A stretch of DNA of 62,935 bases from Hondaea fermentalgiana (lineage: Eukaryota; Sar; Bigyra; Thraustochytrida; Thraustochytriidae): contig NPFB01000050.1 in NCBI GenBank assembly GCA_014084085.1, forward strand, positions 1 to 62,935, given 5' to 3'. Numbering within the stretch: the first letter of the stretch is position 1; each line of letters opens with the position of its first letter. The position numbers and the translations under genes were made by a program. This document shows positions 1 through 9,654 of the stretch, piece by piece. The notes under the pieces are model-generated. The model made no database searches and was not told where the DNA came from. It saw only the letters and a program-made list of their open reading frames with translations.

Positions 1-599
1 CCCGCCTCCGCAGACGCGCGCGCAGCGCGTCGCGCGGCGTGCGGCACGCGGGGCGGCGCGCGAGGGGGCTGCGCGCGGGTCGCGGCCGGGGCCAGCGCAG
101 CCAGCGCAGCCAGCCAGCGCGGCGCGCGGGTCGGGGTCGCGAAGGCGCTCTGCCCGCGGTCTCCGCTCTCTCTCCTCTTTCCTGCTTTCTTTCCTCTCTG
201 CTCTCTCTGCTCTCTTTGCCTCGCCTCTGCTTTCCCGCCTCTCTTCCCTGGCGCGCTAGCTCGAGCTGCAGATAGCGAGCGAGCTGGAGCCTCCGCGCTG
301 CGTCGTGGGAGCTCGCGAGGACGTAGCAGGCGGGCAGGCGGGCGTTGCAGGCACGGTGGAAATGCGAAGCGGCACGCCGGAGGCTCGCGCGTGAAGGGCT
401 CGCTCGGGCTGCGCATCGATCGCGGTCCTCGACTAGTGTTGGTGGCCGGGAATCTGGCGACACGCGATGCCGGGAAAGCAGCGACGGGGCCTGCGGCTTG
501 GCAGACACGCCTTGTCGGCCGCTCCGGGGGTGACTATCGCTCGCCACGCTCGAGATCGGCGCATCGATCGATCGATCAATCGACCAACCAATTGGTTGA

Positions 600-643
<44 letters not shown>

Positions 644-1022
644 CATTCCATCAACCATGGCAAGCCAAACATGCCATGCGAGTCTTTCTTTATGGGTATG
701 GCTGGTCGGACAGAAGGTGAGCCGTCATCGAGGATAAAACGGTGCATCGCAACGGATCGTTTGAAGTTCAAGTTTAGGTGCCTTGAACGGAGACAGTGGC
801 GAGCGGCAACGTTTCGCGAGGCGAGGCGAGGCGAGACGCGCGGGCCTCGGACGTGCCTAGGGCGTTACGAGGCTCGATCGCGCGCATAACCTCGTCGCGC
901 GAGCCTTTGTGCTTGCGCTCGGGAGGTTTGCGTGCGTGGCAAACGCACCAAACATTGCGCTGCCAGAATAGCGCCAACCCCGACACCTCTTTGGAGAGCA
1001 CAGCGAGCTCCAGCAAAAAATA
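1..1022. other. Upstream low-complexity region, no gene seen
   Basis: The first 340 bases are extremely GC-rich and low in complexity, with GCGC-type runs followed by a CTCT-rich pyrimidine stretch at about 160-245. GATC/AATC tetranucleotide tracts follow at about 561-645. Short open frames on both strands have no recognisable domain and arginine/serine-biased composition, typical of chance frames in GC-rich DNA. The stretch probably holds the promoter and 5' leader of the gene starting at 1023. Confidence 0.5.
603..645. repeat. (AATC)n tetranucleotide microsatellite
   Basis: About ten uninterrupted AATC units are visible, preceded by a GATC-rich segment at about 561-590. Similar mixed GATC/AATC tracts recur upstream of several other genes in the window. 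Confidence 0.85.
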
Positions 1023-4000
1023 ATGGCAGGAAGACGCGAGGACAGCAGAGGTCTCGGGCAGGAATGGCGCGGGTGGGATCTCGACGACACGGATGAACAC
1101 GTGGTCCCCACGGCCGAAACCCATGCCAAGATTGCTGATGCAGAGAAGAACCATGCAGACACCCATCACCAAAAGTCCAAGAAAAAGAAGAACAACAGGA
1201 AAAAGGACAATATCGCCGCGAATAAGCTGCCAAACTACAACATCGACGTGACGGATCAGCTCGTGCTCGATGATGAAAAGGGCATCGTTATTACTCAGGC
1301 TGACATCGATGCAGCTCTCCAAGAGCTTGGTCTGGAAGAGGGCATTATCGCATCAGTCGAGGTTGACCCGCGTGATGCGCAGCGCAGTCGTGACCTTGCC
1401 ACACCCTCGCACGAACGAACGAGGCGACCTTTTCTGCGAAGAGGACTCCTCGAGCGACGAAATCGAGTCAACGCAGAAGCAAGCCAAGCCAAACGCAAAT
1501 ACCTTGATCAGCAAGTATTGCAAAAGGATGAGAAACACATCGTCTACACGCGACGCACGTTGGCAGACGTGAAAACCCGAATGCCATTCCACAGTGATTG
1601 TGCATATGGCCGAGGCTCGGCATTGCCCATTGGATTTGCAGACCGAGCCCTTATTAAAGCTCTTCAAGAACGTGCGCTTGCAGGCGATCGCAAGGCAAGA
1701 AGAATGCTTCGACGCATCTTTGGCCCCTCTGGTGACGATGATAGCGATGAAGAAAGTGCATCCGCAGAAAGCGAAGGAGAAGCAGGGAACAGCGAGCTCA
1801 AGGCTTCTGAGGCGGACGATGCATTCGAGGTGCTTGATATCGATTTGCCACGGCCATCAGGACATCCAAACTCCCCTTCACGTGCTGGCTCGCCTCATTC
1901 ACGTGGAGGACCAACGTCCCCCCTCTTTCGCTCACCGTCCCGTCTTCCCGCACCTGTTGCTCGTGCAGATGCGCTTACATACCGCAACGACGAAGGTGCC
2001 AAGGCCATGGCCGTGACATGCACACCAAGGTCCGAGTACAACTCTGACGACTCTCTATCTGACGAAGATGACCCGTACGCAAACGATGAAGCAAGAAGAA
2101 GGAGGAAAAAGAAGAAAAGGAAGCGTAGCCTTGCTGGTTCGAGTGCAAACAACACTCCGAGAGGCGGATCGAGTTCCAACAAGAAAAGGCACCGAGTCAC
2201 AATGGAAGAAGCGCTCTCGTGGTTTGATGATTTCGAGCTCAACTCGGACGATCGTTTCTTGATCGCAGCAGAGCAAGCGGGCTGGCGCGCGTGGCTTCTT
2301 GCTGAGGAAAAACGCGAGCTCGAAGAATGGCTTGCCCTATCTGAAGACGTTCCTGATCCAGAAAAGACGGCGCCTAGTTTACTGCGGCTCGAAATGCGTC
2401 TCGCATCCTCCTTCGCGCCTTTGTGGCTAAAAGACGGCACGAATGACCAAGCAGACACCGAGATTGCCTTTCCACCCCCTTCGCCCTCCGAAAGGGCCGT
2501 AGAGTGGCCCTCCGGCCTCCTCAAGTGGTGGTTGTCCCCTGCGAACGAATCCCGCCGACGGCGCTTTCTCGACGTCGAGGCGCGACACGCCTGCGTGTCT
2601 GACTTTGTGCGTACGCAGGCCGAAAAGTACGAAATTGGTGCCGTCGAGCCAGCTGACGCAGATTCCAGCGACCGGGAGACGCGCCAGCGATGGCGGGACT
2701 TTCGAACATGGTATTTTTCTTCCGATGCGACGATTGGTCGACAGCAATTTCTCACGGCCGAGGTGAACCGACTTGCGCAGGCTTGGGAAACCGAGTGGGC
2801 CAAATGGGTTCGTTTTGCGCATGACCGCCAACTTCTGGACGCGGCTACAAAAGCTCTGCTCGGCGACAAACCCTTGCGGTGGGCGCTCGTGTCTGCCTTT
2901 GTGGACGACTTGACCCCCGTCACGGAAGAGCTCGTCTTGCGAGAGACATGGGGCGAGTCTCTCACGTGGGCCAATATGTCCGAGGAGGAGCGCCGCACGG
3001 AGGCCAATGTCGCTCTCTACGATCAAATTGTGCGCTCAATCGCTGAAAGTGAGAACATATTGCCGCAAGCGAAACGCCACGCACGCCACTCCGAGAACCA
3101 TAATCATGATGTGGACACGTCCCCCGAAGACGTCGACTTTGAGTCGGACCCAGACGAATCTTCAGACGATGACTCCTTTTTGAGCGACGGCGACGAGGAC
3201 GACGATATGGGGCCGGAACGGCTCAACGAGGAGCACTTGGAGATCTTCATGATGTGGTTTCCAGGAAATGCGCAAGTCCGAGGGAATTTTTTGCGCCGGG
3301 AGATCCAATGCGCTGCAGCGGATTTCGTCAGAGATCGCCCTTTGTTTGCCGGAGCCATCAGTAACAATGTCAGCGATCCAAGCACCGAAAAGGAAACGGA
3401 TGTGCTCCGTCGGAAAATGTCCGTGTCCGCGGGAGTATGGAGCGACAAACGAATGGGTGAACAGCGGAACTCGATTCTCTCCGAGGCGTCAGCTCTTCAA
3501 GAACTCCGGGACGCGCTTTCCAACAGTGGGAAGTTTTCAGTCCTCGATGTCGACGAAGATGATGGCGCGTTTCCATCCGACCTGGAGTCTGCGACAGAAA
3601 GTGAGCTTGACGAGGCCACAAGTTTCAAAGACATGACAAATGGAAGTCTTGAAGACTCGATCTCGTGTCGTCGTCAGGATCTTGATGATGCCAAACGAGA
3701 CCTTGAGGAAGCGCGAAGGCTCTACGAGGAAATCTGCAATAAATGTGATGCTTCAGAGGCCGCACGGCTGGCTCGCGTAGGACAGGAATTCGATGAAGCA
3801 AGTGATAATGTGAGACGCAGATCCGTGCGCAAAGCTCGACGCGTCTCTCGCATCCTCGACGCCCATGAAAGACTTGTAAAACTCGAAGCGCTACAGGAGG
3901 AGTGCGACGCAGAGGTCGATGTATTGCGACTCGAACACCGCGCGTCTACAGTGGCGGAGCGGCACTCGATCGCCGTAATTCGACGCATGTGCGAGCTGCA

Positions 4001-6200
4001 CATGAAGACTGTCGAAGAAGCGCATCGGCAAGCGCAAGAGAAGCTCCTGGAGGCGTTACGATCCGAAGCTGCGGAGGGCGAGAGTACTGGTGAGTCGAGT
4101 AAATCATCCTTTGGAGCACTGCACAGGAATAACACCATGCTTGAGCGCTCAGAAAAGCGTCTGCTTGCAACGAAGCAACTTGCTAAACTTTTGGGGGACA
4201 TGGACAATATTGAGAACGAAATTCCACAGCGAGTCGTGCGACCCAGCATTCGCAAACGGTCTATCTTTGAGAGTATGCATAAGGTCTCGCAAGCTTGCGT
4301 CGGATCCCAGCGTGCGATTTTAAAGCTTCGGCAAGGTACTTCGTTGCTCAAGGATGAGCTATGCAAGGAGCTCCAGGCCACAGCCGGCGCTTCTTTTGTT
4401 GGCGCTGATCCAATCTCGGACCCGACCATGAATTCCTTCAAGACGTGGTACTCGGAGAACAAGAATGTGAGAATGAAATATCTACAAAATCGCATGACCA
4501 AGCTCGACAATTATCGCACTGCAATGCTCGAGCGCGGCCAGGGACGACGTCTCATTGGTCGCGGTATCTTTGCTCCGGAAGAAGATCTCGAAGTTCCACC
4601 TGTGGACGCCGCCGCGATGCGACGAATCAAGTTGAAAAGGCTATACGGTCTGTTTCGCCCCGAAGAGCTTGAGGCCGACGACGAAGCCATGCGTCGCGCA
4701 GAAATGCAAGGCCAGGAAGCTCTCGAACACGAACTGCAGGGACTGATGGACCAGGAGAGACGCGGAATGCGCAAAAACCTTATGCGCGAAATCGCCAGAG
4801 AGGTGCTCGAAGCGTTTCATCGCAAACATTTTGACATGGAGGAAGTAACCACATCCGTTTTGGGTTCGATTCGCTTTGCGGGAGCGGTTCGTCCGCAGGC
4901 TATGGAACTGATTGATCAAGCGAGGTTTACAAATGGCTCAGGGCTTGAAAATGGCGACGAGGAGTACGAGCGCGACTTGGAGCGCTACGAAGCAGAGCGT
5001 GAGTGGCGCGCAAAGGAGGAGGAGCGTCGCAAGGCAGAGCTGCGACTCATGCGTGCCGAAGACGAGGAGCTGAAAAAGTTTTATACGCGAGAACGCAGGG
5101 CCTTGCTTATGGCCGAGGCCGAGGCAGAGCTCAATGCACGCGCTCTGCTGGAAAGAGATGAGGATCGGGAGCGCCGTGAACATCCGTCGGGGCTGTGCTG
5201 GCGGGAGCTTCGCGATCTGGATCGTCGTGAGATGGAGCGTGAAGACTATGAATCGCGCCAGCGCTGGCAGGAGATTGAGGCACACGAAGCCGCCGAGGCA
5301 CTTCGCATCCAGGAAGAGGCTAACCGCCAACTCGAGCTGCAGTTAGCTGAGGAAGAGGAACTGTGGCGAAATCTCGAAGAGCGACGTCGTGTGGCGCAGC
5401 AGGATGCGCTGGTCTCGTGCCGCGAACTGCACGAAATGGCGGAAGAGGACTTGCGCAGCAGCTACTATAATCGCATCTGGGAGGAGGAGCGCCATCGTCT
5501 TGCTCGATTGCGCTGGATGGAGTCAGTCGCGTTTGCAAAGTTTGACCCCTTTTTCAAGACATCGGCGGGCGCCTCGTCTGCGCGTCTTTACGCGAATGTA
5601 AAGGCGAACGGTGATGGTGTTGGCGGCGACGACGACGATGATGACGACAAGGAGGAGAAGGAGCTGACAGACTCAAACGATGCTTGTTTCGTAGATGAGC
5701 GCGCAGAGATGGACCATGCCGGTGGCAAACGCAAAAAAAGGGACAAAAAGGGAAGAGAAAAGTTGGACGCCCCCACAATTCCATCACGAAGGGACCGGCA
5801 CGAAACGTTTCGTGTGGCGAATAGAATCAAGTTTCTTGCGCCACTTTCGAATAGATACCAGCAGATGATTGGTATTCCTGCAAGCTGTAGGACAAGTGAT
5901 ACGTATACGCGCAAGTTCCGGTCACTACGCAAGCTCAAAAAACAGCAACACGATCTTCATCAATCACACTATTCGCAAGAAGAACCATCAATTGATACGG
6001 ACGGCAGTCCTAGCAAGCCATCGTTTGAGTCCGCCATGCAGCATGAAATTGAAGCTGAGCTCGCTGCTCAACGTGGTCGAATGAGAGCGGCCAAAAGAGC
6101 GGCACGCGCAGCCATCGAGCTGCAGAGACAGCAGGCTCTGGAAGCCGCAGGTAAGATCGTGCGTCCGTCTATTGCTGTAAAAGGTGCTCCGGCCTGGTGA
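1023..6200 (+). CDS. Large acidic coiled-coil protein with a recurring W-[FYW]...[FY]-L motif, unknown family
   Basis: A single uninterrupted frame encodes 1,725 residues. The ATG at 1023 directly follows an A-rich leader and is the first ATG of the frame. I do not recognise the family. The protein alternates lysine-rich basic patches (about residues 45-65 and 350-370), acidic Asp/Ser/Glu segments (about 238-255, 690-730 and 1535-1545) and long Arg/Glu-rich helices, with the strongest coiled coil at about 1200-1500. Five copies of a degenerate motif (Trp, aromatic, 6-9 spacer residues, usually Arg, then Phe/Tyr-Leu and usually Glu three residues on) start at W400, W502, W563, W745 and W1142. 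There is no signal peptide and no membrane segment. A cytoskeletal, scaffold or nuclear role would fit but is not shown. AATAAA-like sequence follows the stop at about 6201. Confidence 0.85.
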   Translation: MAGRREDSRGLGQEWRGWDLDDTDEHVVPTAETHAKIADAEKNHADTHHQKSKKKKNNRKKDNIAANKLPNYNIDVTDQLVLDDEKGIVITQADIDAALQELGLEEGIIASVEVDPRDAQRSRDLATPSHERTRRPFLRRGLLERRNRVNAEASQAKRKYLDQQVLQKDEKHIVYTRRTLADVKTRMPFHSDCAYGRGSALPIGFADRALIKALQERALAGDRKARRMLRRIFGPSGDDDSDEESASAESEGEAGNSELKASEADDAFEVLDIDLPRPSGHPNSPSRAGSPHSRGGPTSPLFRSPSRLPAPVARADALTYRNDEGAKAMAVTCTPRSEYNSDDSLSDEDDPYANDEARRRRKKKKRKRSLAGSSANNTPRGGSSSNKKRHRVTMEEALSWFDDFELNSDDRFLIAAEQAGWRAWLLAEEKRELEEWLALSEDVPDPEKTAPSLLRLEMRLASSFAPLWLKDGTNDQADTEIAFPPPSPSERAVEWPSGLLKWWLSPANESRRRRFLDVEARHACVSDFVRTQAEKYEIGAVEPADADSSDRETRQRWRDFRTWYFSSDATIGRQQFLTAEVNRLAQAWETEWAKWVRFAHDRQLLDAATKALLGDKPLRWALVSAFVDDLTPVTEELVLRETWGESLTWANMSEEERRTEANVALYDQIVRSIAESENILPQAKRHARHSENHNHDVDTSPEDVDFESDPDESSDDDSFLSDGDEDDDMGPERLNEEHLEIFMMWFPGNAQVRGNFLRREIQCAAADFVRDRPLFAGAISNNVSDPSTEKETDVLRRKMSVSAGVWSDKRMGEQRNSILSEASALQELRDALSNSGKFSVLDVDEDDGAFPSDLESATESELDEATSFKDMTNGSLEDSISCRRQDLDDAKRDLEEARRLYEEICNKCDASEAARLARVGQEFDEASDNVRRRSVRKARRVSRILDAHERLVKLEALQEECDAEVDVLRLEHRASTVAERHSIAVIRRMCELHMKTVEEAHRQAQEKLLEALRSEAAEGESTGESSKSSFGALHRNNTMLERSEKRLLATKQLAKLLGDMDNIENEIPQRVVRPSIRKRSIFESMHKVSQACVGSQRAILKLRQGTSLLKDELCKELQATAGASFVGADPISDPTMNSFKTWYSENKNVRMKYLQNRMTKLDNYRTAMLERGQGRRLIGRGIFAPEEDLEVPPVDAAAMRRIKLKRLYGLFRPEELEADDEAMRRAEMQGQEALEHELQGLMDQERRGMRKNLMREIAREVLEAFHRKHFDMEEVTTSVLGSIRFAGAVRPQAMELIDQARFTNGSGLENGDEEYERDLERYEAEREWRAKEEERRKAELRLMRAEDEELKKFYTRERRALLMAEAEAELNARALLERDEDRERREHPSGLCWRELRDLDRREMEREDYESRQRWQEIEAHEAAEALRIQEEANRQLELQLAEEEELWRNLEERRRVAQQDALVSCRELHEMAEEDLRSSYYNRIWEEERHRLARLRWMESVAFAKFDPFFKTSAGASSARLYANVKANGDGVGGDDDDDDDKEEKELTDSNDACFVDERAEMDHAGGKRKKRDKKGREKLDAPTIPSRRDRHETFRVANRIKFLAPLSNRYQQMIGIPASCRTSDTYTRKFRSLRKLKKQQHDLHQSHYSQEEPSIDTDGSPSKPSFESAMQHEIEAELAAQRGRMRAAKRAARAAIELQRQQALEAAGKIVRPSIAVKGAPAW

Positions 6201-6631
6201 AATAAATTCCTTTTCTTATGTGAACATGGAGCCAAAAGGGATCAATAATGGGTCTAGTTTCGAAAAGCAACGTGAAAAAATAATAATAGAACAGGCCTAC
6301 GCCGTGCATGAATGAATGAATGAATGAGTAAATGGCCAATGTGATTGCTGATTAGGCCCTATCGCCGCTCAAAGGGAGTCTTGGCGATCTTTTGTCAGAC
6401 CAGGCTTGGCATGAGTGGCTAACTTGATAACGAAAGAACTTAATGGTGCGTGCTTGGATTTGCTTGGAAAAAAGGAAGGCGACTACAGGAGAAGGCTTGC
6501 CGTCCGTAAACAGTTGGCAAAGCAGAACGCTCTTTTCCGTTTCCTTTCCTTTCCTTTCCCTTCATCTTTTCTTTTTCTTCTTTTTCCTTCTTTCATGGGG
6601 TGGAAGGTCTTGCTTTTTGCGCGCAAAGCAA
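6201..6631. other. Convergent 3' intergenic region
   Basis: This lies between two convergent genes. It contains short AT-rich 3'-UTR-like sequence, an (AATG)n run near 6309-6326 and a TTTCC/TTCTT pyrimidine-rich stretch at about 6538-6595. No coding or RNA feature was recognised. Confidence 0.5.
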
Positions 6632-7783
6632 TCATTCAGCAGCCCGCTCCTTTTCCCTACGCTCGGCCTCGAGGGTACCGGCAGCTTGAACTCGGAGCTC
6701 AGCCCCAGGCCATAGTCCAGCACTTTGCAGAGTCTTGTCGTAAAGTGTATCGAGCTCCATGACATGCGGCGGATACAAGGTTGCATTAACGAGCTCCCAA
6801 GCGCCAGATTCCAACTTGCGCGGAATGAGGCTGCTGTGCTCTGCGCCAAGCCACATGATGATGCCCTTCACAACATCGTCTGCATTGAAGCGGCGCTCGA
6901 CGACATTCTCTCCAAAATAGACGCGAACGCGAGTGGTTCCCGCGATCCCAACTTCAGGCTCCACTGGGACGCTCGACACATACTCCAGTCTTCGCTCTGC
7001 TTCCTCAGCGTTGGCACTGTTGCGAGAGTCCTCAATCGCTTCCATGAATGCGGCGCGGTCTTGCGCCATAGTATACATGGACGAGTTCTGCGTATTCTCG
7101 AGCGCCCCCTTGGCGAGCCAAAGCCGGGCGGGATCCTCGGCGCCGCGCAGCACAAGCCAGTCCCCGGTCTGCACAAAGCCAACCAGTTTGAGAAGGTCAA
7201 TGCCCGCGTTTCCAGCAGTACCCACGGTAGCCGCGAAGCGCCGATTCGTCAGCTTGACTTCGCGGTACTTGCGCACGCCCGGGTTCTCGATGATGGTCTT
7301 GATCATGTACACGAGCTGATCGACAGCTCTGGGAAAGTTGGCGAGTTCACCGCAAATGACTTCCAAACGCGTCTCGAAGGAGCGCGGCGAGGTCGGCCGG
7401 GCAGCAGGCGCATTGTGTTCTTGTCGTCCGCTGCCAGAGCGTGCACGGCCCATGGCGGTCCTGATTTGATTCAGAGGGTTCCTCGCGGCGTGCCTTGCCT
7501 GGCGCGCCTCTGCGGCTGCAGCGCGAACTTCTCTTGCCGACGGTGCCGCAGGTGGCGGTGCTGGCGATGACCTCTCTGTCTCCGAGGACGAAGAAGGTGC
7601 TGCGAGGAGCACGGCGACCGCTGCGTCGACGTTGCCGTCGCTCTCCCGGAGCGCGGAGAGCGCGGGGCTCGCCTCAAAGCCCATTTGCACGAGGCGGTCC
7701 ACCTTGGCCTGCTCCGAGGCGCTCGCCACGCGGAGGTCTCCGTGCTCGCTCCCGCTCAGCCGCTTCCACAGCGCGTTCATCAT
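6632..7783 (-). CDS. UBXN6: UBA-PUB-UBX domain protein, p97/Cdc48 cofactor (UBXN6-like)
   Basis: The start is placed at the ATG at 7783 (MMNALWKRLSG), giving 383 residues. The frame is open upstream to 8083 but only as Arg/Pro-rich low complexity. Three domains are readable in order. A UBA domain sits near residues 24-62 (VDRLVQMGFEASPALSALR). A PUB/PUG domain lies near 140-235, with the NPGVRKYR...N...LLKLVGF core. A UBX-like beta-grasp lies near 280-372, ending in a TLQSAGLWPGAELRV strand typical of UBX C-termini. PUB and UBX domains each bind p97/Cdc48, and UBA binds ubiquitin, so the protein should link ubiquitinated clients to Cdc48 in ERAD or endolysosomal sorting. Human UBXN6 has PUB plus UBX but no UBA domain. 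The symbol is therefore a nearest-architecture assignment, not proven orthology. Confidence 0.85.
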   Translation of the reverse strand: MMNALWKRLSGSEHGDLRVASASEQAKVDRLVQMGFEASPALSALRESDGNVDAAVAVLLAAPSSSSETERSSPAPPPAAPSAREVRAAAAEARQARHAARNPLNQIRTAMGRARSGSGRQEHNAPAARPTSPRSFETRLEVICGELANFPRAVDQLVYMIKTIIENPGVRKYREVKLTNRRFAATVGTAGNAGIDLLKLVGFVQTGDWLVLRGAEDPARLWLAKGALENTQNSSMYTMAQDRAAFMEAIEDSRNSANAEEAERRLEYVSSVPVEPEVGIAGTTRVRVYFGENVVERRFNADDVVKGIIMWLGAEHSSLIPRKLESGAWELVNATLYPPHVMELDTLYDKTLQSAGLWPGAELRVQAAGTLEAERREKERAAE

Positions 7784-8228
7784 CCTCGCCTCGTCGGCCG
7801 GCCTCTCTCCTGCCTCAATCGCCCTCGGGCGCGACCACGACCACGACCACGTGCACGTGCCGCGCGCGCAACTCAAATGTCTCGGGCCTCGGCGCGGACC
7901 CGACGAGGCAGGCGGCGCTCGCGCTCTGCGCGCGGGGGAGGAGGGGCGCGGGCGGGGGGCGGGGCGGCGGGCTCGCGCTGTGCGCCGGTTGCGCTCCGAG
8001 TCCGTGCCGGCGCGTCGACCTCGGTCGCGGGTGTCGGGCCTCTCGCGCTGCGCTCGGTCAATCGGGGTTTGCTTGTTCGTCACCGGCGGCGGGCGAACTT
8101 CGAACGAACTGTGAACTCGAGTCGCTGTCGGTCGGTCGGGTCAGCCTTTTCGTTTCCGCGGATAACGCACTTGCGCTGGCGTGCTGACACAGGATTATAA
8201 ACTCTATACGAACATTCGCGAAGGTCTC

Positions 8229-8280
<52 letters not shown>

Positions 8281-8505
8281 TCCTTTCTTTTCTTTTCTTT
8301 TCTTTCTGAGGCCTGGCTGCGAGGCTGAAGGGGAAGAAGCTGGCTGTTGCTCGGATGGTGAGAAACATGATCGTCTGCCGTATGGATAGAGAGAGACACC
8401 TTATCGCGTCACCGACGAGTTTGAGAGTTTTTGACATGGGATGATGGATTTTAAGTTCATAAGTTAGGAAAGTAAAGACGGGTCGCATCCATCTTTACTT
8501 TTTAA
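7784..8505. other. Intergenic region between the desaturase stop and the UBX gene start
   Basis: Both flanking genes are on the minus strand, so this is the 5' region of the UBX gene and the 3' region of the desaturase. It is GC-rich near 7800-8050 and contains a long TTTC microsatellite. The arginine-rich frames across 7784-8083 look like unselected leader sequence. Confidence 0.5.
8226..8307. repeat. (TTTC)n polypyrimidine microsatellite
   Basis: About 15 tandem TTTC units grade into TTTTC units. On the minus strand it is a GAAA tract upstream of the UBX-domain gene. The mirror-symmetric purine/pyrimidine content could favour triplex formation and replication slippage. Confidence 0.9.
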
Positions 8506-9654
8506 TTACTGCGCTTTGGTTTTGACGATGTCCTGTTCGCCCTCAAACAAGTGCTCCGCGTACTTGCGGTCATCTTGGCGAAGCGTGCCGAACATCCAGT
8601 CCCAAAGAACCATGGTGGCGCCATAGTTGAGATGAAAGAACTCGTGATGATTGTCATGGAATGACGTGGAAGGAACCCAAGGAAGGTCGCCGTCAAAGTC
8701 GACGCCTGAATGGTCGATCTGGCTGTGGTAAGCGATAAAGATCGCAGCGCTTAGAAACGACATGAGGTGGACCGGAAAGACGGCACAATAACCGATTCCC
8801 GCCGTTTGATAAGTCATGTACTCGAGAGGGTGCATCGCGTAAGCTCCAAAGGCCGTCGGCTGCTTGTACCGATGATGCCACTTGTGAATATACTTGTAAA
8901 TTCTCTTGTGGTGAATCGAACGGTGGATCCAGTAGCTGCAAAACTCGATCCACATGTAAACCATGGCGCAGTCCCTCAGATAGTGCCCGAGTCCGCTTGT
9001 TCCCGAGGTATAGTAAACCTTGAGAAAGGGCCAATTTTGATGCCACAAGAAGAGACCCGTCCCCAGAACACCCGAAAGGAAACCATTGAAGCAACCGCTC
9101 AGCATCTCTTCGCGCAAAAGTACCTTGCTTGGAAACTTTTTCGGTTGACACTTCCATAGTTTGGCCTCGTGGCGTCTCTTTTCGTAAAACTCCCGATGAA
9201 TACTACTCGCACTTAAATAGTAGAGTAAAAGCGTACAAGTACCAGATGTGAGGAGGCACAATATGACAAAGCCTGGATCCGCGCACAGCTCTTGGACATA
9301 GGCCGAAGTGTGGCCATAGTAGATGGCAGCGTTTGCATCCTTCAAAAGCAATGCGCGGCCTTCCCCGGTCGTAGCGTTGACCGCCGTCGCGACGGCCGCT
9401 GCGAACACGCTTTCATCTCCTCGATGCTTGACCGCATGGTACGATTTGAGAACCATCATCACGCCGAGTGCTCCGACAAGCATGACTGCTCCCGATCCCG
9501 CCGCGGCTGCGACAGCTGAGAGCGCCACGAACCGCAGGTATTTGGTCCCAAGCCCTAGCGTATCCACCTTGCCCTCGCGGTACCAAAAGAACTTGGACGA
9601 GGCCGGGTACACGCGTCCATGGACGCCGCGCAGCCCGCGTCCCAGACTCTCCAT
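8506..9654 (-). CDS. Membrane fatty acid hydroxylase / sterol desaturase superfamily protein
   Basis: The protein is 382 residues from the ATG at 9654. The superfamily's diiron histidine boxes are present in order: HRSIHH and HKWHH near residues 257-273, and HDNHHEFFH near 340. A conserved WDWMFGTLR follows near the C-terminus. Hydrophobic segments near residues 35-65, 118-140, 175-200 and 295-325 fit an ER multi-span enzyme with its His boxes on the cytosolic face. Known members use O2 and cytochrome b5-supplied electrons to desaturate C5 of sterols (ERG3/SC5D) or to oxidise C4 methyls or lipid chains. The box spacing resembles both SC5D and FAXDC2-type proteins, so the substrate cannot be fixed. 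The upstream extension of the frame runs into an assembly gap and is not used. It is divergent from DPH6. Confidence 0.85.
   Translation of the reverse strand: MESLGRGLRGVHGRVYPASSKFFWYREGKVDTLGLGTKYLRFVALSAVAAAAGSGAVMLVGALGVMMVLKSYHAVKHRGDESVFAAAVATAVNATTGEGRALLLKDANAAIYYGHTSAYVQELCADPGFVILCLLTSGTCTLLLYYLSASSIHREFYEKRRHEAKLWKCQPKKFPSKVLLREEMLSGCFNGFLSGVLGTGLFLWHQNWPFLKVYYTSGTSGLGHYLRDCAMVYMWIEFCSYWIHRSIHHKRIYKYIHKWHHRYKQPTAFGAYAMHPLEYMTYQTAGIGYCAVFPVHLMSFLSAAIFIAYHSQIDHSGVDFDGDLPWVPSTSFHDNHHEFFHLNYGATMVLWDWMFGTLRQDDRKYAEHLFEGEQDIVKTKAQ

Noticed and set aside
7784..8083. Arg-rich 100-residue N-terminal extension of the UBX-domain protein
   Set aside because: Low-complexity, no ATG in good context with conserved sequence after it, and the ATG at 7,783 begins the recognisable protein.
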